Part shown: positions 1 to 6,080 of the stretch, piece by piece
How the letters are laid out: every line of letters begins with the position of its first letter
Numbering within the stretch: position 1 is the first letter of the stretch
Assembly: GCA_958421655.1 (NCBI GenBank)
Contig: CATZMG010000082.1
Span: forward strand, 1 to 7,275
Length of the DNA: 7,275 bases
Reading direction: 5' to 3'
From: an uncultured Collinsella sp.
GTDB taxonomy: Bacteria > Actinomycetota > Coriobacteriia > Coriobacteriales > Coriobacteriaceae
The notes under the pieces: generated by a model
Seen by the model: only the letters and a program-made list of their open reading frames with translations
Database searches by the model: none
What the model was told of the DNA's origin: nothing
Position numbers and translations under genes: made by a program

Positions 1-1
1 A

Positions 2-214
2 TTCGGCGCCACTGTGCGTGCCGCTCGGTCCGGCTCTGTGTTCTTTGCCACGCTCGTCAACGGCGGACAGAAGTACCTGCCGTCCCCCGATGCGTACGAG
101 AAAATCACCTATGAGGCCATGAACTCCGGCTTTGCCGCCGGCTCCCATGAGCGCCTCCTCCAAACCATCCTTGCCGCTTTGAACGCGGCGCGACAAAAAG
201 GAGAACTTGCATGA
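2..214 (+). CDS. C-terminal part of a neutral/alkaline ceramidase-like protein (5' end outside window)
   Basis: The reading frame is open from the left edge to a TGA at 212-214, giving about 70 C-terminal residues. An internal GTG at 14 is not a credible start because the frame continues upstream. The segment NGGQKYLPSPDAYEKITYE followed by SGFAAGSHERLL matches the C-terminal signature of short neutral/alkaline non-lysosomal ceramidase-domain proteins: an NG..xYLP motif, a Tyr/Glu pair, then an acidic E-x-L helix. It aligns with NGYFEYFLPAREYG and GEPERLCD near the end of the next gene, so the two are tandem paralogs. Family members are zinc amidohydrolases, but the catalytic part lies outside the window. 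The stop overlaps the next ATG (ATGA at 211-214), implying translational coupling. Assignment rests on a short segment plus the neighbour. Confidence 0.72.
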   Translation, partial: FGATVRAARSGSVFFATLVNGGQKYLPSPDAYEKITYEAMNSGFAAGSHERLLQTILAALNAARQKGELA

Positions 215-1329
215 ATATCGGACATGCACGCCGCAAGATTACCCCGCAAGGCGACATCTATCTAATCGGATACCGTAACCTCCCCAACCGTCTGGAGCCT
301 GCGACAGGCGTCCATGACGACGTCTTCGCCAACGCGATTCTTTTCCAACAGGACGACCGCGAAGTTTTTCTCTTCAACGCCGATGTTCTCGAGTTTGAGG
401 AGAGCATGGCCGAGGAGGTTAAGACGATGCTCGCCGAGCGCTACGGAATCGACCGTGACTGCGTTCTGCTCTCCGCGACGCACGACCACACTTCGATCGT
501 CGCCTACCATCGCAGCTGGTGGACGGGAAAATTCAACGAGGACTACTATCGCTGGTTCCTCGATACCATCTGTCAATGCTTCGAAGAGTGCCGCGCCAAC
601 GCGCGACCTGCGACCTGTCGCATGGGCAAAAAAGTCATCACCGGTTTCTACGACAACCGCATCATTCCCGGTGAGCTTGCCGACAATGAGGTTATCGTGG
701 TGTCGTTCTTCGATACCGAAGGCAAGCCATTTGCGGGCTTTGTGAACTGGGCGGTGCATTCCGCTTGCGTCGGACCCGACTGCACAGAGCTCACGAGCGA
801 ACTCGCCGGTCTTACCGGCAAAAAGCTCGCTCAGAGTCTTGGTTACTATCCGGCCATGGTCGTCGGTGCTGCTGGCGACTGTAGCGACCGCAATTTTCGC
901 CAGGGACGCGGCATTCCCGAGGTTGAGCGTGTTTCGACCGGTCTTGCCGAGGCGATTTCCCAGATCAAGCTCGATTGCGAGGTCGTTCTTGACCGCATCG
1001 AGCCTCAGACGTTCTATCACACCGTTGCCCGTGACGACTTTTCACTCACGCTTAAGTGTGCCGTCATCAGTCTGGGCGGCTTGCATCTCTTTGTGTTCCC
1101 GAGTGAACTCGGCAGCGACCTGGGCATTCGCATGAAGCGCGAATGTCCGGTCGAGGGAATAGTCTGCGGTTACACCAACGGCTATTTTGAGTATTTCCTT
1201 CCGGCACGCGAGTACGGCCTCTCCTTTGAGACCGAGCGTACTCAGATTCCCCAGGGCGAACCGGAACGTCTGTGTGACAAGTTCTGCCAGACGACGAGAC
1301 TTCTCGGCGCAGCAGATTCGCGTCTGTAG
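211..1329 (+). CDS. Neutral/alkaline non-lysosomal ceramidase-domain protein (putative zinc amidohydrolase)
   Basis: This 372-aa protein shows ceramidase-fold landmarks in order. SATHDHTS at residues 88-95 (H91, H93) matches the family's THTH zinc motif. NWAVHSAC at 179-186 supplies H183. GAAGDCSDRN at 219-228 matches the AGDxSPN motif with the nucleophilic serine kept (S225). FPSELGSDLG lies at 296-305, and YTNGYFEYFLP at 321-331 precedes a Glu-rich segment. Known neutral ceramidases hydrolyse the N-acyl bond of ceramide. They are larger, secreted and carry an Ig-like C-terminal domain, which is absent here. There is no signal peptide, so a cytosolic amidohydrolase with another substrate is likely. 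GGAG at 200-203 sits 7 nt before the ATG, which overlaps the upstream paralog's stop. Family is confident; substrate unknown. Confidence 0.85.
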   Translation: MNIGHARRKITPQGDIYLIGYRNLPNRLEPATGVHDDVFANAILFQQDDREVFLFNADVLEFEESMAEEVKTMLAERYGIDRDCVLLSATHDHTSIVAYHRSWWTGKFNEDYYRWFLDTICQCFEECRANARPATCRMGKKVITGFYDNRIIPGELADNEVIVVSFFDTEGKPFAGFVNWAVHSACVGPDCTELTSELAGLTGKKLAQSLGYYPAMVVGAAGDCSDRNFRQGRGIPEVERVSTGLAEAISQIKLDCEVVLDRIEPQTFYHTVARDDFSLTLKCAVISLGGLHLFVFPSELGSDLGIRMKRECPVEGIVCGYTNGYFEYFLPAREYGLSFETERTQIPQGEPERLCDKFCQTTRLLGAADSRL

Positions 1330-1350
1330 GCCTGATTGCGTGATATGGAC

Positions 1351-1365
1351 CAATGAGGCTCATTG
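1351..1365. promoter_or_regulatory. Operator-like palindrome
   Basis: CAATGAGGCTCATTG is a 7-bp perfect inverted repeat around one central base. It starts 22 nt after the ceramidase-like stop and lies 158 nt before the PTS start. Size and symmetry fit a dimeric repressor site (LacI or GntR type), but no cognate regulator is identified. It could also form a short RNA hairpin, although a 1-nt loop would force opening of inner pairs. Confidence 0.35.
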
Positions 1366-1395
1366 CCATGTGATCGGCATCTTCCATCTTCTCTG

Positions 1396-1448
1396 CCGCT
1401 CCCCATCCCGGGCGTACGTGCGTCCGCGGATTTCAAAGGGGGAAGCGG
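1396..1448. repeat. Imperfect GC-rich inverted repeat upstream of PTS gene
   Basis: CCGCT-CCCC at 1396-1404 can pair with GGGG-A-AGCGG at 1439-1448, leaving one bulged A and a 34-nt loop. There is no T-run after it, so it is not a standard terminator. Chance pairing in GC-rich DNA is possible. Confidence 0.25.
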
Positions 1449-1509
1449 GTTCCTTGCCCTCCCACGTCGACTATGGAGGCATGAAATCGATGCTATACCC
1501 CGCTCAGAA

Positions 1510-1517
1510 AAAGGAGA
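1510..1517 (+). promoter_or_regulatory. Ribosome binding site fixing the PTS start
   Basis: AAAGGAGA places GGAG (1513-1516) 6 nt before the ATG at 1523. In-frame ATGs at 1481 and 1490 are alternatives. The first sits only 1 nt after GGAGG at 1475-1479 and the second 10 nt after it. The 1523 start gives an N-terminus that aligns with EIIB domains and is preferred. Confidence 0.75.
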
Positions 1518-1522
1518 ATTCC

Positions 1523-2965
1523 ATGAAATACCAGAAGCTTTGCGATGAAATCATCACAAAGGTCGGTGGTCGAGACAATGTGTTAGACGTGAGCCACTGC
1601 ATTACGCGTCTCCGCTTCCACCTCAAGGATGAATCGCTCGCCCAGACCAATGAGCTTAAGGCGACGAAGGGCGTCGTTGACGTCATCCAGACCGGCGGAC
1701 AGTATCAGGTCGTGATTGGTGCCACTGTCGAGGCCGTCTACAACGACCTCGTTCAGATTGGCGGGTTCGACTCCAAACCCGCGCTCGATATCGATGAAGG
1801 CGACGACGTCAAAAAGAGCGATCCATTCTCGCGTCTGCTTGCCATCATCTCCGAGATTCTGCAACCGGTTCTTGGCGTGCTTATGGCCGGTGGCTTTATC
1901 AAGTCGATGCTCGCGCTCTGCACGGTTGCCGGTTGGCTTGCCAAGGACAGCAATACGTATGTGACGCTCTCGGCAATCGGAGATTCGGTCTTCTATTACT
2001 TTCCGCTAATCATTGGCTGGACGTCGGCCAAGAAGTTCGGACTTAAGCCCGTTATGGGAATGGCGCTCGGCGGTATCCTCGTCTACCCGACGCTCGTTGC
2101 CCTTATGGGCGGAGATCCGCTCTACACGCTCGGCGCCGGTACGGTCTTCGAGTCCAATGTCTACGGTGATATTTTTGGCATCCCGCTGATCATGCAGAAT
2201 TACTCATCGACGATTCTGCCTGCGATCTTTATCGTCTGGATTGCCTCCAAGGTGCACAAGGCCCTTTCTAACGCGCTGCCCGCGCTTGTGAGCTCGTTCT
2301 TCTCCAACATCCTGACGCTCCTCATTTGCGGCATCCTTGGCCTGCTTGTGGTCGGTCCGGTCATGACGGTCCTCTCCAACATCGTTGCCCAGATCATCTT
2401 GATGCTCATCAACTTCCAGCCCGCCATCGCCGGCTTCGTCATCGGCACGTTCTGGAGCCTGCTCGTCATGTTCGGCCTGCACTGGGGTATCATCCCGCTG
2501 TGGTTCCTCGATGTCGCAACCTACGGCTATGACCTCATTAATCCGCTCGTGTATGCAGGCGGTTGTGCCATCGCCGGTGCTGTGCTTGGCATGATCATCC
2601 GAACCAAGGATTCCGAGGAAAATGCTGCCGTCAACATTCCCGCCCTTGTCTCTTCGATTTTCGGTGTCAACGAGCCTGCGCTTTACGCCATCTTGCTGCC
2701 GCGTAAGCGCCTTATGTGGGCAACCTTTATTTCCGCTGGTGTAGGCGGCGCCATCGCCGGCCTCATGGGTGCCAAACTCTATGCCTTCGGTGCCTCCGGC
2801 CCGCTCGGTTTTCCGAGCTTTATTAACCCTGCCGGCATCGACATGGGCTTTATCGGCCTTGTCATCTCCGGTGTGGTCGCTTTCGTTCTGGCTCTTGTCG
2901 CCGCTATGGTGATCGGTACCAGGAAGGACGAGGGCGGTAAGGCGCTCAACATCTCGGTGGACTAG
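1523..2965 (+). CDS. PTS beta-glucoside/glucose-family EIIBC permease without EIIA domain
   Basis: This 480-aa membrane protein imports a sugar while phosphorylating it. The EIIB domain (about residues 1-80) carries the phosphorylated cysteine C26 in SHCITRLRF, followed by KGVVDVIQTGGQYQVVIG, closely resembling the BglF B domain. A charged linker (about 83-100) leads to a hydrophobic EIIC domain (about 104-467) with the conserved GLHW (318-321) and GVNEPALY (381-388), the family's G-I/V-x-E-P sugar-binding loop. BglF-type permeases usually continue into an EIIA domain of about 150 aa. Here the protein stops after a short charged tail, so an EIIA from another gene must donate phosphate. The substrate is not determinable. 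It could be a beta-glucoside, alpha-disaccharide or amino sugar, since MurP-type EIIBC proteins have a similar layout. Two amidohydrolase-like genes lie upstream and a terminator follows closely. Confidence 0.9.
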   Translation: MKYQKLCDEIITKVGGRDNVLDVSHCITRLRFHLKDESLAQTNELKATKGVVDVIQTGGQYQVVIGATVEAVYNDLVQIGGFDSKPALDIDEGDDVKKSDPFSRLLAIISEILQPVLGVLMAGGFIKSMLALCTVAGWLAKDSNTYVTLSAIGDSVFYYFPLIIGWTSAKKFGLKPVMGMALGGILVYPTLVALMGGDPLYTLGAGTVFESNVYGDIFGIPLIMQNYSSTILPAIFIVWIASKVHKALSNALPALVSSFFSNILTLLICGILGLLVVGPVMTVLSNIVAQIILMLINFQPAIAGFVIGTFWSLLVMFGLHWGIIPLWFLDVATYGYDLINPLVYAGGCAIAGAVLGMIIRTKDSEENAAVNIPALVSSIFGVNEPALYAILLPRKRLMWATFISAGVGGAIAGLMGAKLYAFGASGPLGFPSFINPAGIDMGFIGLVISGVVAFVLALVAAMVIGTRKDEGGKALNISVD

Positions 2966-2985
2966 TCTGTCTGCGCACTTTAACT

Positions 2986-3026
2986 AAATATGCCTCGGAC
3001 GGCGACGTGCCGCCCGAGGCATATTT
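2986..3026. terminator. Rho-independent terminator, probably bidirectional
   Basis: A perfect 13-bp stem (AAATATGCCTCGG at 2986-2998 with its complement at 3014-3026) encloses a further CGGC/GCCG pairing. The stem is A/T-rich at its foot and is followed by a T-rich stretch (TTTGTGTTTTG). It lies 21 nt after the PTS stop. It also faces the 3' end of the minus-strand LysR gene, where the foot again reads T-rich, so it likely serves both convergent units. Confidence 0.88.
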
Positions 3027-3088
3027 GTGTTTTGTGCCGTTGTCAGCGTGTTTGCGGACACAAGTCTGCGGTTGTGGAGCAGCAGGGA

Positions 3089-4012
3089 TTATGACGGTCG
3101 TGCCGCGGTGGAAGACGTACGGTCGCCCTGCAGGAGCTGACGGTAGGGGAGGAAGCCGATGAACGAGACGACCGCCTGCGAGTGCGCGGCGTTTCGCTTG
3201 AGGTAGAGCCTGACCTCGGAGGTCGTCGCGGGCTCGAGCGGCACCAGGGCTACCTTTCCGCTGGCGAGCGATTCCGCCGGCTTGCGCATGAGGAATGAGA
3301 CGCCGGCGCCGCGCGCGACAAGGGAGATGATGTTCTCGGCTCGTTTGCCGGTGAACGTAACACGTGGGCCAAATCCAGCTTCGCGACAAAGGGAAAGGAC
3401 GAGCTCGCTTACGAACGAGCCTTGGGGAAGCATGAGGAAATTCTCGTCGATAAGGTCGTCTATCTCGACGGTGTCACGTTCGGCGAGCGGATGGTCGAGT
3501 GGAAGGACGGCCACGAGCCGGTCGGTCGTAAAGGGAATCTTTTTGAACTCCGGCTCGATGGCGCCGCCGTCACGGATGAAGGCCAGGTCAATGTCCTCGT
3601 GCAGGAGCATGCGCTTGAGTGTGTCGCCCTCGCCCTCGATGAGCTCAACGGAATATGAGGGGTTCGCCTGCTGAAAATCGATGACGGCGTCCGTGATCCC
3701 ATAAGGGGCCATAATGGGGATAGAACCTACGGTGAGGTGCTCGAGCGGCTCACCTGCGCCTATTTGAATGGCGGCAAGATAACGGTGCTGAAGCGTCGCA
3801 ATTTTTTGCGCATAGGGGAGGAGCGCTTCACCTTGCGCGGTGAGTGTTACGTGGCGCTGGCTTCGATCGATGAGCTTGCAGCCGAGTTCGTGCTCCATTG
3901 CCATGATGTGCTTGGAGAGGGTTGATTGCGACATGAAAAGCAGTTCCGCCGCATCAAGAAACGTGCGTGACTGCGCTAAGATGGCGAATTCGCCAAAGCG
4001 GCTGATATCCAT
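3089..4012 (-). CDS. LysR-family transcriptional regulator
   Basis: This 307-aa protein has a classical LysR layout. The N-terminal winged helix-turn-helix (about residues 1-60) contains TFLDAAELLFMSQSTLSKHI and MEHELGCKLIDRSQRHVTLT. A linker helix follows (about 62-85), then a two-lobed periplasmic-binding-protein-like effector domain (about 90-295) beginning LEHLTVGSIPIMAPYGI. Such proteins are cytosolic tetramers that bind DNA and respond to a small ligand, unknown here. The ATG at 4012 is preceded by GGAGG (minus strand, 4020-4024) 7 nt away. The gene follows the deformylase-like gene by 36 bp on the same strand, suggesting co-transcription. It is not divergent from an obvious target: the PTS unit is convergent, and the efflux gene is divergent only across the deformylase-like gene. 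Its regulon is therefore unclear. Confidence 0.93.
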   Translation of the reverse strand: MDISRFGEFAILAQSRTFLDAAELLFMSQSTLSKHIMAMEHELGCKLIDRSQRHVTLTAQGEALLPYAQKIATLQHRYLAAIQIGAGEPLEHLTVGSIPIMAPYGITDAVIDFQQANPSYSVELIEGEGDTLKRMLLHEDIDLAFIRDGGAIEPEFKKIPFTTDRLVAVLPLDHPLAERDTVEIDDLIDENFLMLPQGSFVSELVLSLCREAGFGPRVTFTGKRAENIISLVARGAGVSFLMRKPAESLASGKVALVPLEPATTSEVRLYLKRNAAHSQAVVSFIGFLPYRQLLQGDRTSSTAARPS

Positions 4013-4014
4013 AG

Positions 4015-4024
4015 GGAGGCCTCC
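4015..4024 (-). promoter_or_regulatory. LysR gene ribosome binding site inside a perfect palindrome
   Basis: GGAGGCCTCC is a 10-nt perfect palindrome. Its CCTCC half (4020-4024) reads GGAGG on the minus strand and is the Shine-Dalgarno for the LysR gene, 7 nt before its ATG. Within one RNA the palindrome has no loop, so any masking would need pairing between two transcripts or binding of a protein. Confidence 0.5.
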
Positions 4025-4048
4025 GGTACCCTCATTTTGGCAGGTGGC

Positions 4049-4459
4049 CTAAACCACGACGCCATTGCAGTGGTCGATTTCGTGCTGGATGATCTCGGCG
4101 GTGTAGCCCGAGAAGTTTTTGATGCGGTGAACGAAGTTCTCGTCCAAATACTCAACCTTAATGCGGCGATAGCGGGTACAGGGACGCTCGCCGGTCAGCG
4201 AGAGGCATCCTTCGCTCGTCTGATAGGCATTGACCTGCTCAAGAATTTGAGGGTTGTACATCAGGAGTGTCCTGTTGCCGTCCTTTACGCAGATGATGCG
4301 TTTGCGCACGCCGATCATGTTGGCGGCGAGGCCCACGCACTCGCGCTCATGCTCGTGGAGTGTATCCAGGAGATCCTGCCCGGTTGCGGCATCGTCGGGT
4401 CCCGCGTCTTCGGAAGGCAGACGCAAAAAGAACTCGGATTTCATGATGGGCTTAATCAT
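4049..4459 (-). CDS. def: Short peptide deformylase-family protein with atypical motif 1
   Basis: Peptide deformylase removes the formyl group from the initiator methionine of new proteins, using a metal ion. The 136-aa product has the three family motifs: CVGLAANMIG (41-50), EGCLS (83-87) and QHEIDHCNG (125-133). Metal ligands C85, H126 and H130 and catalytic E127 are present. In canonical motif 1 (GLAAPQIG) the glutamine stabilises the transition state; here that position is M48. The protein ends three residues after motif 3, without the C-terminal extension of classical 160-190-aa enzymes. The frame is open further upstream, but the ATG at 4459 is preceded 6 nt away by AGGAG (4466-4470, minus strand) and matches the family N-terminus. 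It precedes the LysR gene by 36 bp. Family is clear; whether it is the housekeeping enzyme or a secondary paralog is not. Confidence 0.85.
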   Translation of the reverse strand: MIKPIMKSEFFLRLPSEDAGPDDAATGQDLLDTLHEHERECVGLAANMIGVRKRIICVKDGNRTLLMYNPQILEQVNAYQTSEGCLSLTGERPCTRYRRIKVEYLDENFVHRIKNFSGYTAEIIQHEIDHCNGVVV

Positions 4460-4465
4460 GGCGGG

Positions 4466-4470
4466 CTCCT
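4466..4470 (-). promoter_or_regulatory. Ribosome binding site fixing the deformylase start
   Basis: AGGAG on the minus strand lies 6 nt before the ATG at 4459. It argues against the longer open frame that reaches back to 4675, whose extra 72 residues overlap the divergent intergenic region and look non-coding. Confidence 0.7.
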
Positions 4471-4497
4471 CATGTCTTATGCTTTCGTGGACTTTTA

Positions 4498-4503
4498 ATA
4501 ATA
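4498..4503 (-). promoter_or_regulatory. Possible -10 element for the deformylase-LysR unit
   Basis: The minus strand reads TATTAT within an A/T-rich island (about 4493-4503), which stands out in this GC-rich DNA. It would give a leader of about 30 nt before the ATG at 4459. I find no convincing -35 hexamer at the right spacing, so this is tentative. Confidence 0.35.
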
Positions 4504-4591
4504 GCGCGGAAGGAAAGCTGTGCGTCCGCGTTACAATCTTTCGATGTTGGACCATGTTGCCAGATTCGTCGTGTACGGCGTCTGGCGTAAG

Positions 4592-4616
4592 TCTAGGGCT
4601 CATTTTTCGCCCTGGA
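4592..4616 (+). repeat. Hairpin in the leader of the MFS transporter gene
   Basis: TCTAGGGC (4592-4599) pairs with GCCCTGGA (4609-4616) with one G-T wobble and a 9-nt T-rich loop. It lies 4 nt upstream of a second inverted repeat that includes the ribosome binding site. There is no following T-tract, so it is not a standard terminator. Confidence 0.4.
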
Positions 4617-4619
4617 CCG

Positions 4620-4656
4620 TTCCTCTGGGGCGATGCGACTGTCGTTCCAAGAGGAA
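4620..4656 (+). promoter_or_regulatory. Inverted repeat overlapping the MFS ribosome binding site
   Basis: TTCCTCT (4620-4626) is perfectly complementary to AGAGGAA (4650-4656), which overlaps the purine-rich ribosome binding region (4651-4660). GG at 4627-4628 and CC at 4647-4648 could extend the stem around one bulged A. Folding would partly hide the ribosome binding site and could limit translation. There is no direct evidence that it is regulatory. Confidence 0.4.
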
Positions 4657-4664
4657 GGAAATGC

Positions 4665-6080
4665 ATGGGGAGCAAATCTCAGCAACAAGTTCAAGTAACG
4701 CCATCGGCCTCTGCGGCGATTCTCGTCGTAATGTATATTGCAGCCTTTGTTGCCGCGTTTAACGAGAACATCATTAACGTGGCGTTGCACGACATTATGG
4801 CAGCCTTTTCGGTGAGTGCCACCACGGCACAGTGGCTCGTCTCGGGCTACATGATCGTGACGTCGATCTTTACGGCCATCATGGCCTTCCTGTCCGGCCG
4901 TTTCTCGACGCGCAAGCTGTTGTTTTTCGCATGCGGATGTATGGTCGCCGGCGAAGTCCTGTGTCTGATCGCTCCGTCGTTTAGCGTTTTGCTGCCAAGC
5001 CGTATTTTGCAGGCTGCGGGATCGGGCATCTTGTTTCCGCTCATGATGAACGTGGTGCTGTCTTGCGCCCCGCGCGAGAAGCTTGGTCTGTATCTGAGTC
5101 TGGGCGGCGCCTGCATTACGCTAGGGCCGGCGTTTGGACCCGTGATCAGCGGTCTTATGTGCACGTTGTTTGGCTGGAGGGCGGTATTCGTAGTGCCGCT
5201 GGTGGGCGGCGTTGTGGTCGCTGCGGCGGGCGTAAAGCTTGTTCAGAATGTCGGAGAGCGCTCGAACACCACGCTTGACATTCTGTCGGTTGTTTTGCTC
5301 GCTGCCGGCATTACGGCGTTTGTGTATTCCGTGGGTGAGTTCTCGACCAATCTGATTGCCGGTGTCGTGGCGCTTTTCGCTGCCGTTGTGCTGCTCGGCC
5401 TGTTTGCTGCCCGCCAGCTCAAGCTCGAGCATCCGGTGCTTAACGTGCGTCCCATGGCGAGCGTTCGTTTTTGGCCTGCGTGCTTGCTTGTGGTGGTGTC
5501 GATGATGACGACGTTCTCGATGAGCGTTTTGTTGCCGCTCTATTTTGAGGGCGCATACGGCATGACCGCACTTATTGCGGGCCTGCTCATTTTGCCGGCG
5601 ATTGCCTGCAACGCCGTGACCTCGATTGTGGGCGGACGTGTGATGGACGCCCGTGGCGCATGGCCGCTGCTGCCGGTCGGCTTTGCCCTGATTGCCGTGG
5701 GACAGACTGCCATCTCGATGACGGCGGCAAGCATGAACATCGGCGTCGTCGTTGCGCTGACCGTTGTGGTGTATGCCGGAGTCGGTTTGGTGCTGAGCCC
5801 CTCGCAAACGGCTGGTTTGGAGACGCTGCCTGCCGCTGAACATCCTCACGGAACGGCATTGCTTAACACGTGGAACATGATTGCCGCATCGTTTGGCCCG
5901 TCGCTGTTTATCGGTCTGCTCTCGAGTTCTGCGGCGGCTGCCAGCGTCGCTGGCGCTGCGATCGACGTTGCCCAGGCGATTGGATTTGCAGCTGCCGTGC
6001 GTGTGGCGGCTGTAATTGCCGTGGTCGGGTTCGTGGCGTCGCTGGTGTACGCTCATCGCGAGTCGCACATGTCGCATTAA
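4665..6080 (+). CDS. MFS transporter, DHA2 (EmrB/QacA-type, 14-TM) family
   Basis: The 471-aa protein is a membrane antiporter-type transporter, probably exporting a drug-like or toxic compound in exchange for protons. Motifs seen are NENIINVAL in TM1 (33-41; compare the family's LDxTIVNVALP, with the Asp replaced by Asn and a Glu next to it), LSGRFSTRK between TM2 and TM3 (76-84; motif A), and GPAFGPVISG in TM5 (154-163; antiporter motif C). Hydrophobic segments add up to about 14 helices, from about residue 17 to 463, with hydrophilic breaks near 193-204, 250-268 and 386-398. The chosen ATG has AAGGA (4655-4659) 5 nt upstream and gives a short hydrophilic N-terminus before TM1. The frame stays open upstream to 4254, overlapping the minus-strand deformylase gene, which is not credible. 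The gene is divergent from the deformylase-LysR unit. Substrate unknown. Confidence 0.9.
   Translation: MGSKSQQQVQVTPSASAAILVVMYIAAFVAAFNENIINVALHDIMAAFSVSATTAQWLVSGYMIVTSIFTAIMAFLSGRFSTRKLLFFACGCMVAGEVLCLIAPSFSVLLPSRILQAAGSGILFPLMMNVVLSCAPREKLGLYLSLGGACITLGPAFGPVISGLMCTLFGWRAVFVVPLVGGVVVAAAGVKLVQNVGERSNTTLDILSVVLLAAGITAFVYSVGEFSTNLIAGVVALFAAVVLLGLFAARQLKLEHPVLNVRPMASVRFWPACLLVVVSMMTTFSMSVLLPLYFEGAYGMTALIAGLLILPAIACNAVTSIVGGRVMDARGAWPLLPVGFALIAVGQTAISMTAASMNIGVVVALTVVVYAGVGLVLSPSQTAGLETLPAAEHPHGTALLNTWNMIAASFGPSLFIGLLSSSAAAASVAGAAIDVAQAIGFAAAVRVAAVIAVVGFVASLVYAHRESHMSH

Larger units (their letters stand above)
1330..1522. other. 193-bp intergenic region between ceramidase-like gene and PTS gene
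   Basis: No separate gene is supported here. The PTS frame stays open upstream, back into the preceding gene, but has no good start there. The region holds a 15-nt near-perfect palindrome, a wide-loop GC-rich inverted repeat, and a weak extended -10-like sequence TGCTATACC at 1491-1499 with no matching -35. I see no T-tailed terminator after the ceramidase-like gene, so read-through into the PTS gene is possible. No BglG/LicT-type antiterminator (RAT) sequence was recognised. Confidence 0.55.

Noticed and set aside
262..1020. 252-residue minus-strand open frame opposite the ceramidase-like gene
   Set aside because: It mirrors a clearly coding plus-strand gene with family motifs, has no recognisable domain, and such antisense frames are common in GC-rich DNA.
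1187..1522. N-terminal extension of the PTS protein (open frame back to 1187)
   Set aside because: It overlaps the ceramidase-like gene, has no family similarity, and the EIIB domain begins at the ATG at 1523 with a strong ribosome binding site.
1330..1522. Catabolite-response (cre) or BglG-type RAT antiterminator site
   Set aside because: No match to the consensus of either was found on reading both strands.
4254..4664. N-terminal extension of the MFS protein
   Set aside because: It would run antisense through the deformylase gene, and its sequence is Ser/Arg-rich and unlike a transporter N-terminus.
4460..4675. N-terminal extension of the deformylase
   Set aside because: The extra 72 residues match no family region, and a well-placed AGGAG precedes the ATG at 4459.
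4520..4762. Leader peptide gene ahead of the MFS gene starting at GTG 4520
   Set aside because: The frame is 80 codons long and runs far into the transporter gene, with no recognisable leader-peptide composition.
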